NCBI GenBank assembly: GCA_963767475.1
Contig: CAVYEI010000003.1
Location: 868,001 to 932,000 of the forward strand
From: WHSW01 sp963767475
GTDB taxonomy: Bacteria > Actinomycetota > Thermoleophilia > Solirubrobacterales > 70-9
Direction of reading: 5' to 3'
Length of the DNA stretch: 64,000 nucleotides
Below, piece after piece: positions 50,503 to 57,981 of this stretch (position 1 is its first letter; every line of letters starts with the position of its first letter). The notes under the pieces are model-generated. The model was given only the letters and a program-made list of their open reading frames with translations, did not search any database and was not told the DNA's origin. The position numbers were made by a program, and so were the translations under genes.

Positions 50503-50748
50503 GTGGAGTCGATCAACTACCACCTCGAGCTCTCGCCGGCTCAGCTGAAGATCACGCACACGGCTCTGCGCAGCCTGCTCGACGACTTCGGCCACGACGA
50601 GCGTGAGATCCACGCGATCATCCAGGAGGTGCTGGCAAAGCTCCCGGATGAGCACGCGATCCGTGCGATCCAGCTCGACACCGAGCTCGAGCCGAAAACG
50701 CCCGAGCCTGAGGCGGATCCCGACCCGCCCCCGGGCGCCGCGGCCTGA
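50503..50748 (+). CDS. Small helical protein, unknown function
   Basis: 81 aa from the GTG. Two or three amphipathic helices (LSPAQLKITHTALRSLLDDFGHDE, EIHAIIQEVLAKLPDEHAIRAI) are followed by an acidic, Pro-rich tail (EPEADPDPPPG). It resembles short actinobacterial proteins of unknown role. Its TGA overlaps the probable CTG start of the downstream DMT transporter. Confidence 0.6.
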   Translation: MESINYHLELSPAQLKITHTALRSLLDDFGHDEREIHAIIQEVLAKLPDEHAIRAIQLDTELEPKTPEPEADPDPPPGAAA

Positions 50749-51638
50749 GCCTCTCAGTCCAACTCGGCCTGCTGCTGGCGCTGGCGACGGCGTTCGCGTC
50801 GGTACTCGGCTTCCTCTACAAGCACCGCGGAGCCGTGGAATCGCCGCAGGTCGAGCTGCGGCGCCCGATCCGCACCTCGCTCGCCCTCTTTCGCTCCCCC
50901 TGGTACACGCTCGGGATCGTCGTCGCGATGGTCGGCTGGGGGCTGCACGTGGGGGCGCTGGCGCTGGCGCCGATCTCGCTCGTGCAGTCGGTGATCGCCG
51001 GCGGCCTGGTGCTGCTGACGGTGACCGCCGACCGCCTCTTCGCTCATCAGGTGACGCGCCGCGAGTGGATCGGCGTCGGCCTCGCCGCCCTCGGGCTCGC
51101 CTTCCTCGCCGCGACGCTCGAGGGCACCGGCGACGAGGCGCACTCGAGCTACGAGACCTCCCACCTGGTCACCTACGTGGCGATCGTCTCCGTGGCCGCG
51201 ATCTCGGTCGCCATCGCCTCGATCGGCAGGCTGCGCGAGGGGGTGATGCTCGGCGTCTCGGCGGGACTCTTCTGGGCCGCGTCGGACACCTCGATCAAGG
51301 CGCTCTCGGGGGAGCTCGGCGACTCTGCCTGGACCGCGATCCTGTTCAGCCCGCTGGCGGCGGTGATCGCGCTCGGCTCGGCCGCCGGCCTGGTGGTCTC
51401 GGCACGCAGCCTGCAGATCGGCAAGGCGGTGCCGGTGATCGCGCTCACCAGCGTCGCCGCCAACGCGCTCACGATCGCCGCCGGGCCGCTGGTGTTCGAG
51501 GAGCCGTTTCCCGACAGCCCGCTCGGGGTCTTCCTGCGCCTGGCCGCGTTCACCCTGGTGATCGTCGCCGCCGGGCTCACCCCGGCTCCCGTGAGCGCGG
51601 CCGAGCGACTCGAGCACGCCGACGCAGGCGACGACTAG
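50745..51638 (+). CDS. DMT-superfamily transporter with probable CTG start
   Basis: About 297 aa, nine or ten helices. The first ATG/GTG/TTG in frame is GTG 50835, which would drop helix 1. The frame upstream reads SVQLGLLLALATAFASVLGF, then LYKHRGAVESPQ, a clear first helix of this family. The only plausible start is CTG 50745, overlapping the previous stop as CTGA. GWGLHVGALALAPISLVQSVIAGG is the conserved core. Possibly a Mg-transporter-like (NIPA) or unknown DMT; the substrate is unclear. Confidence 0.75.
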   Translation: MSLSVQLGLLLALATAFASVLGFLYKHRGAVESPQVELRRPIRTSLALFRSPWYTLGIVVAMVGWGLHVGALALAPISLVQSVIAGGLVLLTVTADRLFAHQVTRREWIGVGLAALGLAFLAATLEGTGDEAHSSYETSHLVTYVAIVSVAAISVAIASIGRLREGVMLGVSAGLFWAASDTSIKALSGELGDSAWTAILFSPLAAVIALGSAAGLVVSARSLQIGKAVPVIALTSVAANALTIAAGPLVFEEPFPDSPLGVFLRLAAFTLVIVAAGLTPAPVSAAERLEHADAGDD

Positions 51639-52210
51639 CAGGCGACCAGCAGGTGGAACGGGTCGTCCAGGGCCACGCCGGAGCTGTTGGTGACCTCGAC
51701 CTGAACGCCACTCGGGTTGCCCGCGACGCCCTCGGTGGTCGCCTGCCCGGCGGGCAGCCCGGGCGAGGCGGCGTCGGGGGCGCCCTTGGTGGCGATCCAC
51801 GCACAAGCGGTGACGGGTTGGCCGAAGTCGACGATCACACCATCGGCCACCTCGGTCACCGTCGTTTGCGGCTGGCCGGCTCGGACGAGAGATGCGGCGA
51901 ACGGGGGGTCGTCATCGGTGACCACGGCCCAGAGCATGTTCTCCGCCCGGCCGGCGGTGTCCGCCCGGCCGGCGGTATCGGCCCGGCCGGCGGTATCGGC
52001 CCGGCCGGCCGTGGCCGCGTGCTCGACGGAGAGGCCCGGCGCAAGCTTGTTGATCTGCTTGACGGCGATCTTCTTCACCTTGCCCTTGCTGATCGCTCGG
52101 GTCGCCGGGTCGGCGGCGAGCGCCGTGCCCGCGAACGCGGCGACCAGGGCGATCATGGCGACGATCAGGGCCGGTGACGGCCGCTTCCCGTGACGTGCTC
52201 TGCCTCCCAC
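51635..52210 (-). CDS. Secreted protein with TAGRAD repeats
   Basis: 191 aa from GTG 52210, which has AAAGGGAGG upstream. A signal peptide (to about residue 34, GTALAA) precedes a basic helix (KGKVKKIAVKQINKLAPG), four 6-residue TAGRAD-type repeats (about residues 66-89) and a C-terminal beta domain with two Cys (VTACAWI, LLVAC). Such repeats occur in surface proteins of Thermoleophilia; the role is unknown. Confidence 0.65.
   Translation of the reverse strand: MGGRARHGKRPSPALIVAMIALVAAFAGTALAADPATRAISKGKVKKIAVKQINKLAPGLSVEHAATAGRADTAGRADTAGRADTAGRAENMLWAVVTDDDPPFAASLVRAGQPQTTVTEVADGVIVDFGQPVTACAWIATKGAPDAASPGLPAGQATTEGVAGNPSGVQVEVTNSSGVALDDPFHLLVAC
51944..52015 (-). repeat. Four 18-bp tandem repeats encoding TAGRAD
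   Basis: Four adjacent 18-bp units (CGCCCGGCCGGCGGTATC and 1-5 nt variants on the plus strand) encode hexapeptide repeats inside the secreted protein gene. In frame, so length change would alter the repeat number without disrupting the gene. Confidence 0.8.
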
Positions 52211-52357
52211 GTGGACCTCCCTTTCCATCGCTCTCGCCGCGACGCTACCACCCGCCACGGGGGGCTTGTCAACCCTGGATTCGGCGAGACCCCGCCGGGT
52301 GACTCGCCGGGCCGCGAGGTTGGCTCGTGGCGCCAGCGGGTAGAGGCTCGCCGAGCC

Positions 52358-52816
52358 ATGACTCGAGCGCTGGCAACGATCGGAAGCGCCCTCGCGATCC
52401 TCGCGATTGCGGCGGCGTTCTCAGCGCCGGCCGGCGCGACGGTCCCAAAGCCGGATTTCATCGCCCAGGCGGACGGGGTCTGCGCCCGGATGCAACCGCG
52501 CCTGTTCGCGGCGATCGACGAGATCGCGCGCTCGCGGGGCTTTCAGAGCCTGTCGCGCAACACCGAGCGGGCGGTGAAGCTGCTCAAGACCCAGGTCGAT
52601 CGCATGCAGCAGATCGGGCGGCCCGACCGCGGCCGAGGCACGTTGGCCAAGTGGTATCGCCTCCAGCACGCCGCGCGTCGCGCTTTTCACCAAGCCGCGG
52701 TCGCCGCCCGCCACCGCGACGTCCAGGGTGTGAACGAAGCGGTCGACGATGCTCTCAAGGTGGGCAGGGCGAGCAACCGCGCGGCGCGCTCGTTCGGCTT
52801 TCGCGTCTGCCGCTGA
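52358..52816 (+). CDS. Small secreted helical protein
   Basis: 152 aa. A signal peptide (about 1-27, ending PAGA) precedes a helical domain rich in Arg/Ala (FIAQADGVCARMQPRLF, AVKLLKTQVDRMQQIGRPDRG), with a second Cys at the very C-terminus (GFRVCR) to pair with the one near 42. The function is unknown. Similar secreted helical proteins with two Cys occur in actinobacteria. Confidence 0.65.
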   Translation: MTRALATIGSALAILAIAAAFSAPAGATVPKPDFIAQADGVCARMQPRLFAAIDEIARSRGFQSLSRNTERAVKLLKTQVDRMQQIGRPDRGRGTLAKWYRLQHAARRAFHQAAVAARHRDVQGVNEAVDDALKVGRASNRAARSFGFRVCR

Positions 52817-52843
52817 CCCCGCGGCGGGCCCCGGCCGGGTAGA

Positions 52844-53407
52844 TCAGGCGGGCTCGTAGTGTTGGACGACGACGCCGGTCTCGAACGACCTCGTCTCAGT
52901 CAGCTTCAGCGGGCGCTTGTCGGGTGAGTCCGGGAACAGACGCAGACCGCTGCCGATCACCACCGGGAAGACCAACAGCCGGTACTCGTCGACGAGGTCG
53001 TTCTCGATCAGGAAGTGGACCAGGGTCTTGCTGCCGGCGACCAGGATCGGCCCGCCCTCGGCCTGCTTCAGCTTCGCGACCTCGGCGGCAATGTCGCCGC
53101 TGACCACGGTCGAGTTGTTCCACTCGAGCGGTTCCGAGAGCGTCGAGGAGACGACGTACTTGGGCATCGAGTTCATCTTCTCGGCGAACGGGCCCTCGCG
53201 CTCGGGCCAGGCGGCTGAGAAGCCCTCGTAGGTCACCCGCCCGATCAGCAGCGACTCGGCCTCGAGCGTCTCCTCGAGCTTGTACTCGAGCTGCTCCGGG
53301 CCGATGAAGTCGAACACCCAGCCGGAGTGCGGGTGGCCCGGCTCGCCGCCCGGGGCCTCGATCACGCCGTCGAGGGTCACGAACTCGGTCACGATCAGCG
53401 TGCTCAC
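52844..53407 (-). CDS. Dihydrofolate reductase family protein (RibD C-terminal-like)
   Basis: 187 aa. TEFVTLDGVIEAPGGEPGHPHSGW opens like the DHFR/RibD_C fold, and LLIGRVTYEGFSAAWPE, KYVVSSTL and GGPILVAGSKTLVHFLIENDLVDEYRLLVFPVVIG are the core. The family probably uses NADPH; most members, including YwjB/YyaP, are uncharacterised. The GTG start follows AAGGAGCGCCCT. Confidence 0.85.
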   Translation of the reverse strand: MSTLIVTEFVTLDGVIEAPGGEPGHPHSGWVFDFIGPEQLEYKLEETLEAESLLIGRVTYEGFSAAWPEREGPFAEKMNSMPKYVVSSTLSEPLEWNNSTVVSGDIAAEVAKLKQAEGGPILVAGSKTLVHFLIENDLVDEYRLLVFPVVIGSGLRLFPDSPDKRPLKLTETRSFETGVVVQHYEPA

Positions 53408-53478
53408 AGGGCGCTCCTTCTCATGGGTTGGTCGATGAGACCGCCGCGTGCGCGGAAACTAATCGCTGCGGAGCGAGC

Positions 53479-54243
53479 TCAGACCAGGCCGATGTACCAG
53501 ACGCCGAACATCACCCCGAACATTCCCATCGCCGGGATCAACACGCTGCGGTAGACCGGCTCGATCAACTGCCTCGTCAGCAGCCAGGCAAAGGCGGCGG
53601 TGCAGAGAGCCATGGAGACGATCGACATCGGTGCGAACACGGCCAGGGCGAGGCCCGCCTCGAGCTGGGTCGGCAGTGCGGCAAGCAGCAGGACGACGAC
53701 CGCGCCGGTCCCGGCGAGCCCGTGCAGGAGGCCGATGCCGAAGGCCTGGCGCGGAGTCCGCACCGGCCGGTGGCCGTGCGCCTCCGGTTCGCCCCGGCGC
53801 AGGTGGGAGTGACGACTGCCGCGATCGCCGTCGGCGACGTGGCGGTGGCGGCCGGCGCGGTAGTCGCCGCGCGCCCACTTCCAGATCACCCGCGCCGCGA
53901 GGGCCACGATCACCACCCCGATCGCCTTCTCGGCTCCCGACTCCAGCCACACGGGGAGCTCGGACTTGACGACGATCAGCGGCACCCCCAGGAGGACCAG
54001 CATCGACGCGTGACCCAGGCCCCACCAGGCGCCCAGCCGGGCGGCGCCGCGGGTATCGCCGTCCTCGGCGGCAACCAACGAGGTGACCGCGACCAGGTGG
54101 TCGGGGTCGGAGGCATGGCGCAGCCCGAGTAGGAAGGCGATCCCGAGCGCGACCAGCAGCGGGGCACCGTCGAAGAGGCCGGTGAGCCAGGAGTCGACGT
54201 CGTCGACGGGCTTGAACAGGAACTCGAAGCCGATTCAGCACAT
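53479..54243 (-). CDS. NicO/RcnA-like nickel-cobalt transporter with in-frame TGA at codon 3
   Basis: 254 codons with six or seven helices. GLRHASDPDHLVAVTSL is the metal motif of the NiCoT/NicO class, the middle loop is His-rich (RHRHVADGDRGSRHSHLRRG), and GLLHGLAGTGAVVV follows. The start ATG has GAGGA 8 nt upstream, but the reading is Met-Cys-stop-Ile-Gly-Phe-Glu: TGA sits at 54,237-54,235. A TGG there would give MCWIGFEFLFKP. The next standard start in frame is TTG 54078, which would lose the metal motif. Third gene after DUF4331 and TPR genes. Confidence 0.65.
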
Positions 54244-54287
54244 ATTGCTGTTCCTCGCCGCCCGGCGTGGGCCCGCCCCGGCCGCGG

Positions 54288-55598
54288 TCAGCCGAGCGAG
54301 CGCAGCGCCCGCTCCGCGCGCGGCGCATACAGCGGGCTGAAGCGCGGGCTCTGCTGCAACAGACGGGTGAGCAGCCTGCGTGCCTCGGCCCGGTCGCCGT
54401 TTGCCCGGGCGATCATCCCGGCGTGGTAGAGGAACTCCGGGTCGCGCGAACCAAGCCGCATCGCCTCGGTCGACAGCCGCGCCGCGGCCTCCGTCCTGCC
54501 GGCGCGAAACAGCGCCCAGGAGTAGGCGTCGGCGGATGAGACGCTCGGAGCCTCGCGCCAGGCCCGGCGACCGAGCTCGACCGCGAAAGCGGGCTTGCCG
54601 TGGTTGGCCTCGAACACGGTCACGGCCGCATCGACGCCCGACCCCTGCTCGATCAGCCCGCGCTCGATCCGATCGGAGGCGGCGTAGTGGCGCCGGGCCG
54701 CGCCCAACCGGCCCGCAGCCTGCTCGATTTCGCCGAGCTCGGCGAGCGCATCGGGCGAAGCTGGATCGCCGAGGTTCGCCCGCAGCTGCGTGATCGCCTG
54801 GTCGAGCCGCCCGCGTCCGGCGCTCAGCAGCGCCAGTCCGGCTTCCGCGGCGCCGAGGCCGGGGTCGATCGCAAGGGCCTCCCTGTACCCACGCGCTGCG
54901 GCGCCGTAGCGGCCGCTCTGCGCGTTCAGGTTGGCGAGCAGAACGCGAACGTAGGCCGACCCCTCCGCCGTACCCGAGCCCGCCGCGATCGCCAGCCGCA
55001 GCGCCTGGGCGGCGCCGTCGAGATCGCCGTTGAGCTCGCGGAAGTAGGAGACCCGCGAGTAGGCGACCAGGCCCGGCTTCACCCGGGCGAAACGTCCGAG
55101 CGCCTGAGCGGCGGCGCCGTAGCGCCCGGTCTCGATCAGGCCGTCGACCAGCGCCGGATAGGGGGCGACGAGCGCCGGGGCGATCCGATGCGCTTCGCGG
55201 GCGAGGACGAGGCCGTCGTTGAAGCGGTGATCCGAGAGCGCCACCGTCGCCCGCCCGGTGAGCGCCGGGACGCTGCGCGGGTCGAGCGCGAGCGCGGCCT
55301 TGAAGGCGCGCTCGGCCTCATCGTTGTAAGCGCCGTCGCCGGTTTCACGTGCGCGCTGGTAGAGGACGTTGCCGAGCCCGGCGAGGATCTCCGGATCGTT
55401 GGGCTCAGCCGCGGCGGCCTGCTCGAGCTCGGCGATCTTGGCCTCGGTATCGGCGGGTGCCAGGCTCGACGCCGACGCGTCGGCCGGCTCGGAGGCCCCG
55501 TTGGCCAGATTCAAAACCGCCCACAGGGCGGCGAAGGCGATCAGCGGCAGCGCCAGGGCCAGAAGTCTTTGCGGTGAGAGTTTTGGGTGGATGGACAT
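54288..55598 (-). CDS. Membrane-anchored TPR-repeat protein
   Basis: 436 aa. One N-terminal transmembrane helix (about 13-31) precedes about ten TPR-like helical pairs (NDEAERAFKAALALDPRSV, RYGAAARGYREALAIDPGLG, GRLDQAITQLRANLGDPAS). The repeats face outside the membrane and would bind a partner protein, likely the DUF4331 protein encoded just upstream. It lies between the DUF4331 and NicO genes in one run. Confidence 0.8.
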   Translation of the reverse strand: MSIHPKLSPQRLLALALPLIAFAALWAVLNLANGASEPADASASSLAPADTEAKIAELEQAAAAEPNDPEILAGLGNVLYQRARETGDGAYNDEAERAFKAALALDPRSVPALTGRATVALSDHRFNDGLVLAREAHRIAPALVAPYPALVDGLIETGRYGAAAQALGRFARVKPGLVAYSRVSYFRELNGDLDGAAQALRLAIAAGSGTAEGSAYVRVLLANLNAQSGRYGAAARGYREALAIDPGLGAAEAGLALLSAGRGRLDQAITQLRANLGDPASPDALAELGEIEQAAGRLGAARRHYAASDRIERGLIEQGSGVDAAVTVFEANHGKPAFAVELGRRAWREAPSVSSADAYSWALFRAGRTEAAARLSTEAMRLGSRDPEFLYHAGMIARANGDRAEARRLLTRLLQQSPRFSPLYAPRAERALRSLG

Positions 55599-55676
55599 CG
55601 TCGTCTCGCTTTCGAATCGGCGACCGGTTCCGGGGGAGCGCCATCGGTGGCGCTCCCCCGTTGCCGATAGCTGCGC

Positions 55677-57140
55677 TCAGCCGCCTGCCGGCACCGGCGG
55701 GTGGGCGGGCTCCACGTACTGGCCCGGATTCGAGTCGAACCCCGAGGCCGGATCTGCCAGGTACGGGAACGTGGACTGGAACGGAACGTCGTTCTGGTCC
55801 ACGCCGTCACCGAGCGGCACCTTGTTGCCGACCAGGAAGCCGGCGACCACCTGGAGCTCGATGTCGACTACGTCGTCGATCGGCCTGCGGCCGTTCGGGA
55901 ACCCGGCGGTGTCGCCGCCGATCACCCCGAAGCGGCTGGGGCTGGCCGACGCGGGCACGCCGAGGTTGAGCTTCAGCGTGTCCACCGGCGTACCGGCGAA
56001 CTTGCCCGAGTGCTGGTTCAGGCCCGGGATTCCGGTGAGCAGGGCCTGGACGATGTCCGTTCGGTCCGTCTCCGGCGCCTTGATGTCGAACAGCGCGTTC
56101 AACACCGCGGCGAGCTCCGGAGTCGTCGCGTACTGGCCGTAGAGCTCCGCATCGCGGTCGGGAGTCGTTCGGTTGAACTTGTCCTTCTTGCCGAGCGGGA
56201 TCACGACCTCGTTGATCAGCGGGTTGCCGAGTCGCGAGACCTGGACCCACTTGTTGGTCTTCTTGTTCACCATCTCCGGCGAACCCTGGAGACCCCAGCC
56301 GGCGTTGGTGACCTCGAGCTTGCGGCGCTCGGTGGTCGACCAGACACCGACGACGGCGTTGGTCGCGTCGGCCGAAGCGACCGACTGACCGTTGCGGGTC
56401 ACGTCGGACTCCGGGATCTGCATGATCGTCGACGAGGTCCAGTAGCCCGAGAGGTCGTCGCGCCCCTCGCCCTGGTTGCCGGTCAACATGCGGACGTTGA
56501 TCGCGTCGAACGTCGCCCCGAGGTCGACGAAGAACGGCTCCTCACGGGTACCGACGAACAACTTCGTCCCGTTGCCGAGCGTCCGCGTCGCCTCGGAGAC
56601 GAAGTTCCCGTAGTTGGGGAACGTCTTCGGCCCGATGTTCGGCGGCGCGACCGGGAGGTTGTTGGCGATCTTCTTGCTCTCGGTCACCTCGCCCTTGCGG
56701 TTGTACTCCTCGCGGACCAGGTCATAGCGCTGGACCACGTTGAGCCCGGGATCGGCGAAGTTCTGCGTCCCCGGCCCCGCGTAGAGGAACGAGTTCGGGT
56801 TTCGCGTCTCGGTCTCGAACGTGAACCGGTACGAGATGTCCTCGACCCCGTCGCCGTTGTTGTCGATGTGGTTGTAGTAGCGCGCCCGATCGTCGAAGCG
56901 GAAGAAGTTCGGGCCGTTGGCCGGAACCTGACCGGGAATCCAGTTCGACGCGATCGTGATCGCGCCCTCCGCGTCCGGCGCCGTCCAGGCGTAGACGTCG
57001 GTGTTGTCAGCCGAGGGATCGAGGCTGATGTTCGGTGCCTCGCGGTGACTCGAGCTGATGGCCAGCGGTACGGCGATCGCGGTCGCAAGCGCCAGCGCGC
57101 CCACGAGCGACCAGCGTCTGGCCGAGAATCGCTTCCTCAT
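55677..57140 (-). CDS. DUF4331-family secreted protein
   Basis: 487 aa. A signal peptide (about 1-30, to AISS) is followed by the family hallmark SHREAPNISLDPSADNTDVYAW, here split across residues about 31-52. The rest is beta-rich with conserved Asp/Asn/His, including RFDDRARYYNHIDNNGDG (calcium-like DxDxDG). The family has no proven function. It leads an operon with TPR and NicO-like genes, which suggests a surface complex tied to metal transport. GAAAGGA precedes the ATG. Confidence 0.85.
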   Translation of the reverse strand: MRKRFSARRWSLVGALALATAIAVPLAISSSHREAPNISLDPSADNTDVYAWTAPDAEGAITIASNWIPGQVPANGPNFFRFDDRARYYNHIDNNGDGVEDISYRFTFETETRNPNSFLYAGPGTQNFADPGLNVVQRYDLVREEYNRKGEVTESKKIANNLPVAPPNIGPKTFPNYGNFVSEATRTLGNGTKLFVGTREEPFFVDLGATFDAINVRMLTGNQGEGRDDLSGYWTSSTIMQIPESDVTRNGQSVASADATNAVVGVWSTTERRKLEVTNAGWGLQGSPEMVNKKTNKWVQVSRLGNPLINEVVIPLGKKDKFNRTTPDRDAELYGQYATTPELAAVLNALFDIKAPETDRTDIVQALLTGIPGLNQHSGKFAGTPVDTLKLNLGVPASASPSRFGVIGGDTAGFPNGRRPIDDVVDIELQVVAGFLVGNKVPLGDGVDQNDVPFQSTFPYLADPASGFDSNPGQYVEPAHPPVPAGG

Positions 57141-57286
57141 TGCGGGTCCTTTCTGCTGCCTTGGCTGCCGGCCCTCGCCCGGTTTGGGCGGTGGCGAAGC
57201 AGCCGTTGTCGGACCTGCCTAACGGCGGCGCGCGATCAGCGGATCAATCCGGGCACGAGAATCGGCCGGGTGGAGGAACCCGATCG

Positions 57287-57300
57287 GGTCCGATCGGACC
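57287..57300. promoter_or_regulatory. 14-bp perfect palindrome in the DUF4331/TetR intergenic region
   Basis: GGTCCGATCGGACC is fully self-complementary and preceded by the related CCCGATCGGG. It lies about 40 nt upstream of the tetR promoter and may be an operator, although GATC-type palindromes arise easily in GC-rich DNA. Confidence 0.3.
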
Positions 57301-57338
57301 AATGGCGCAGGTCAGGTGCGTTCGCCGAAACCGGGCCC

Positions 57339-57368
57339 TTGACAACACCGTGATATTCGGTGTATGCT
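57339..57368 (+). promoter_or_regulatory. tetR promoter with internal inverted repeat
   Basis: TTGACA (57339-57344) and TATGCT (57363-57368) stand 18 nt apart, a near-consensus housekeeping promoter. ACACCG and CGGTGT (57345-57350 and 57358-57363) form an inverted repeat in the spacer, a likely TetR operator. The -10 ends 7 nt before the ATG at 57376, so the mRNA is probably leaderless. Confidence 0.65.
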
Positions 57369-57375
57369 CGTACTA

Positions 57376-57981
57376 ATGAGTGGTACACGAACCTATCGAA
57401 TGTCCACGCGGGCGGCGGCGACCGAGGCGACGCGGGAACGGATCGTCGAGGCGGCGGTCGAGGCGTTCTCGAACCACTGGTACGACGAGGTGACCGTCCG
57501 CGGCATCGCCGGTGACGCCGGCGTCGCCCTGCAGACGGTGCGCAACCACTTCGCGACCAAGGACGACCTGCTCGTGGCGGCGATCGAGCGGATCGGGGCG
57601 AGCATCGTGGAGGTGCGCTTCGCCGTCGCGCCGGGCGATGTGGAGGGCGCGATCACCACGCTCGTCGACGACTATGAGCGCAACGGCGACGCGAACCTGC
57701 GACTGCTCGCGATCGAGCCGCGGGTGCCCGTCGTCCAGCCGCTGATGGATCGCGGTCGCGCCGGCCACCAGGCTTGGGTTCAGACGGTGTTCGCCCCGGC
57801 GCTCACCGGCCTGCGCGGCAAGACGCGCTCGCGCCGCATCGCCGAGCTCGTCATCGCCACCGATGTCTACGCCTGGAAGCTGATGCGCCGCGACCGAGAC
57901 TTCGACCGTGAGCAGACGATTGCGGCCATGCGCGAGATGGTGCTCGCGCTTCATCAACGCAGCGAAGGAGACGCGAAGTGA
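57376..57981 (+). CDS. TetR-family transcriptional regulator
   Basis: 201 aa. N-terminal helix-turn-helix (TRERIVEAAVEAFSNHWYDE, VTVRGIAGDAGVALQTVRNHFATKDDL) and a helical ligand domain. I chose the ATG at which the leaderless transcript would start; an ATG at 57364 lies in the -10. It overlaps the glycosyltransferase gene by GTGA, so it probably autoregulates and controls that enzyme in response to a small molecule. Confidence 0.88.
   Translation: MSGTRTYRMSTRAAATEATRERIVEAAVEAFSNHWYDEVTVRGIAGDAGVALQTVRNHFATKDDLLVAAIERIGASIVEVRFAVAPGDVEGAITTLVDDYERNGDANLRLLAIEPRVPVVQPLMDRGRAGHQAWVQTVFAPALTGLRGKTRSRRIAELVIATDVYAWKLMRRDRDFDREQTIAAMREMVLALHQRSEGDAK

Noticed and set aside
51944..52015. A CRISPR-like repeat array
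   Set aside because: Units are directly adjacent without spacers and are in frame with the TAGRAD hexapeptide, so this is a coding tandem repeat.
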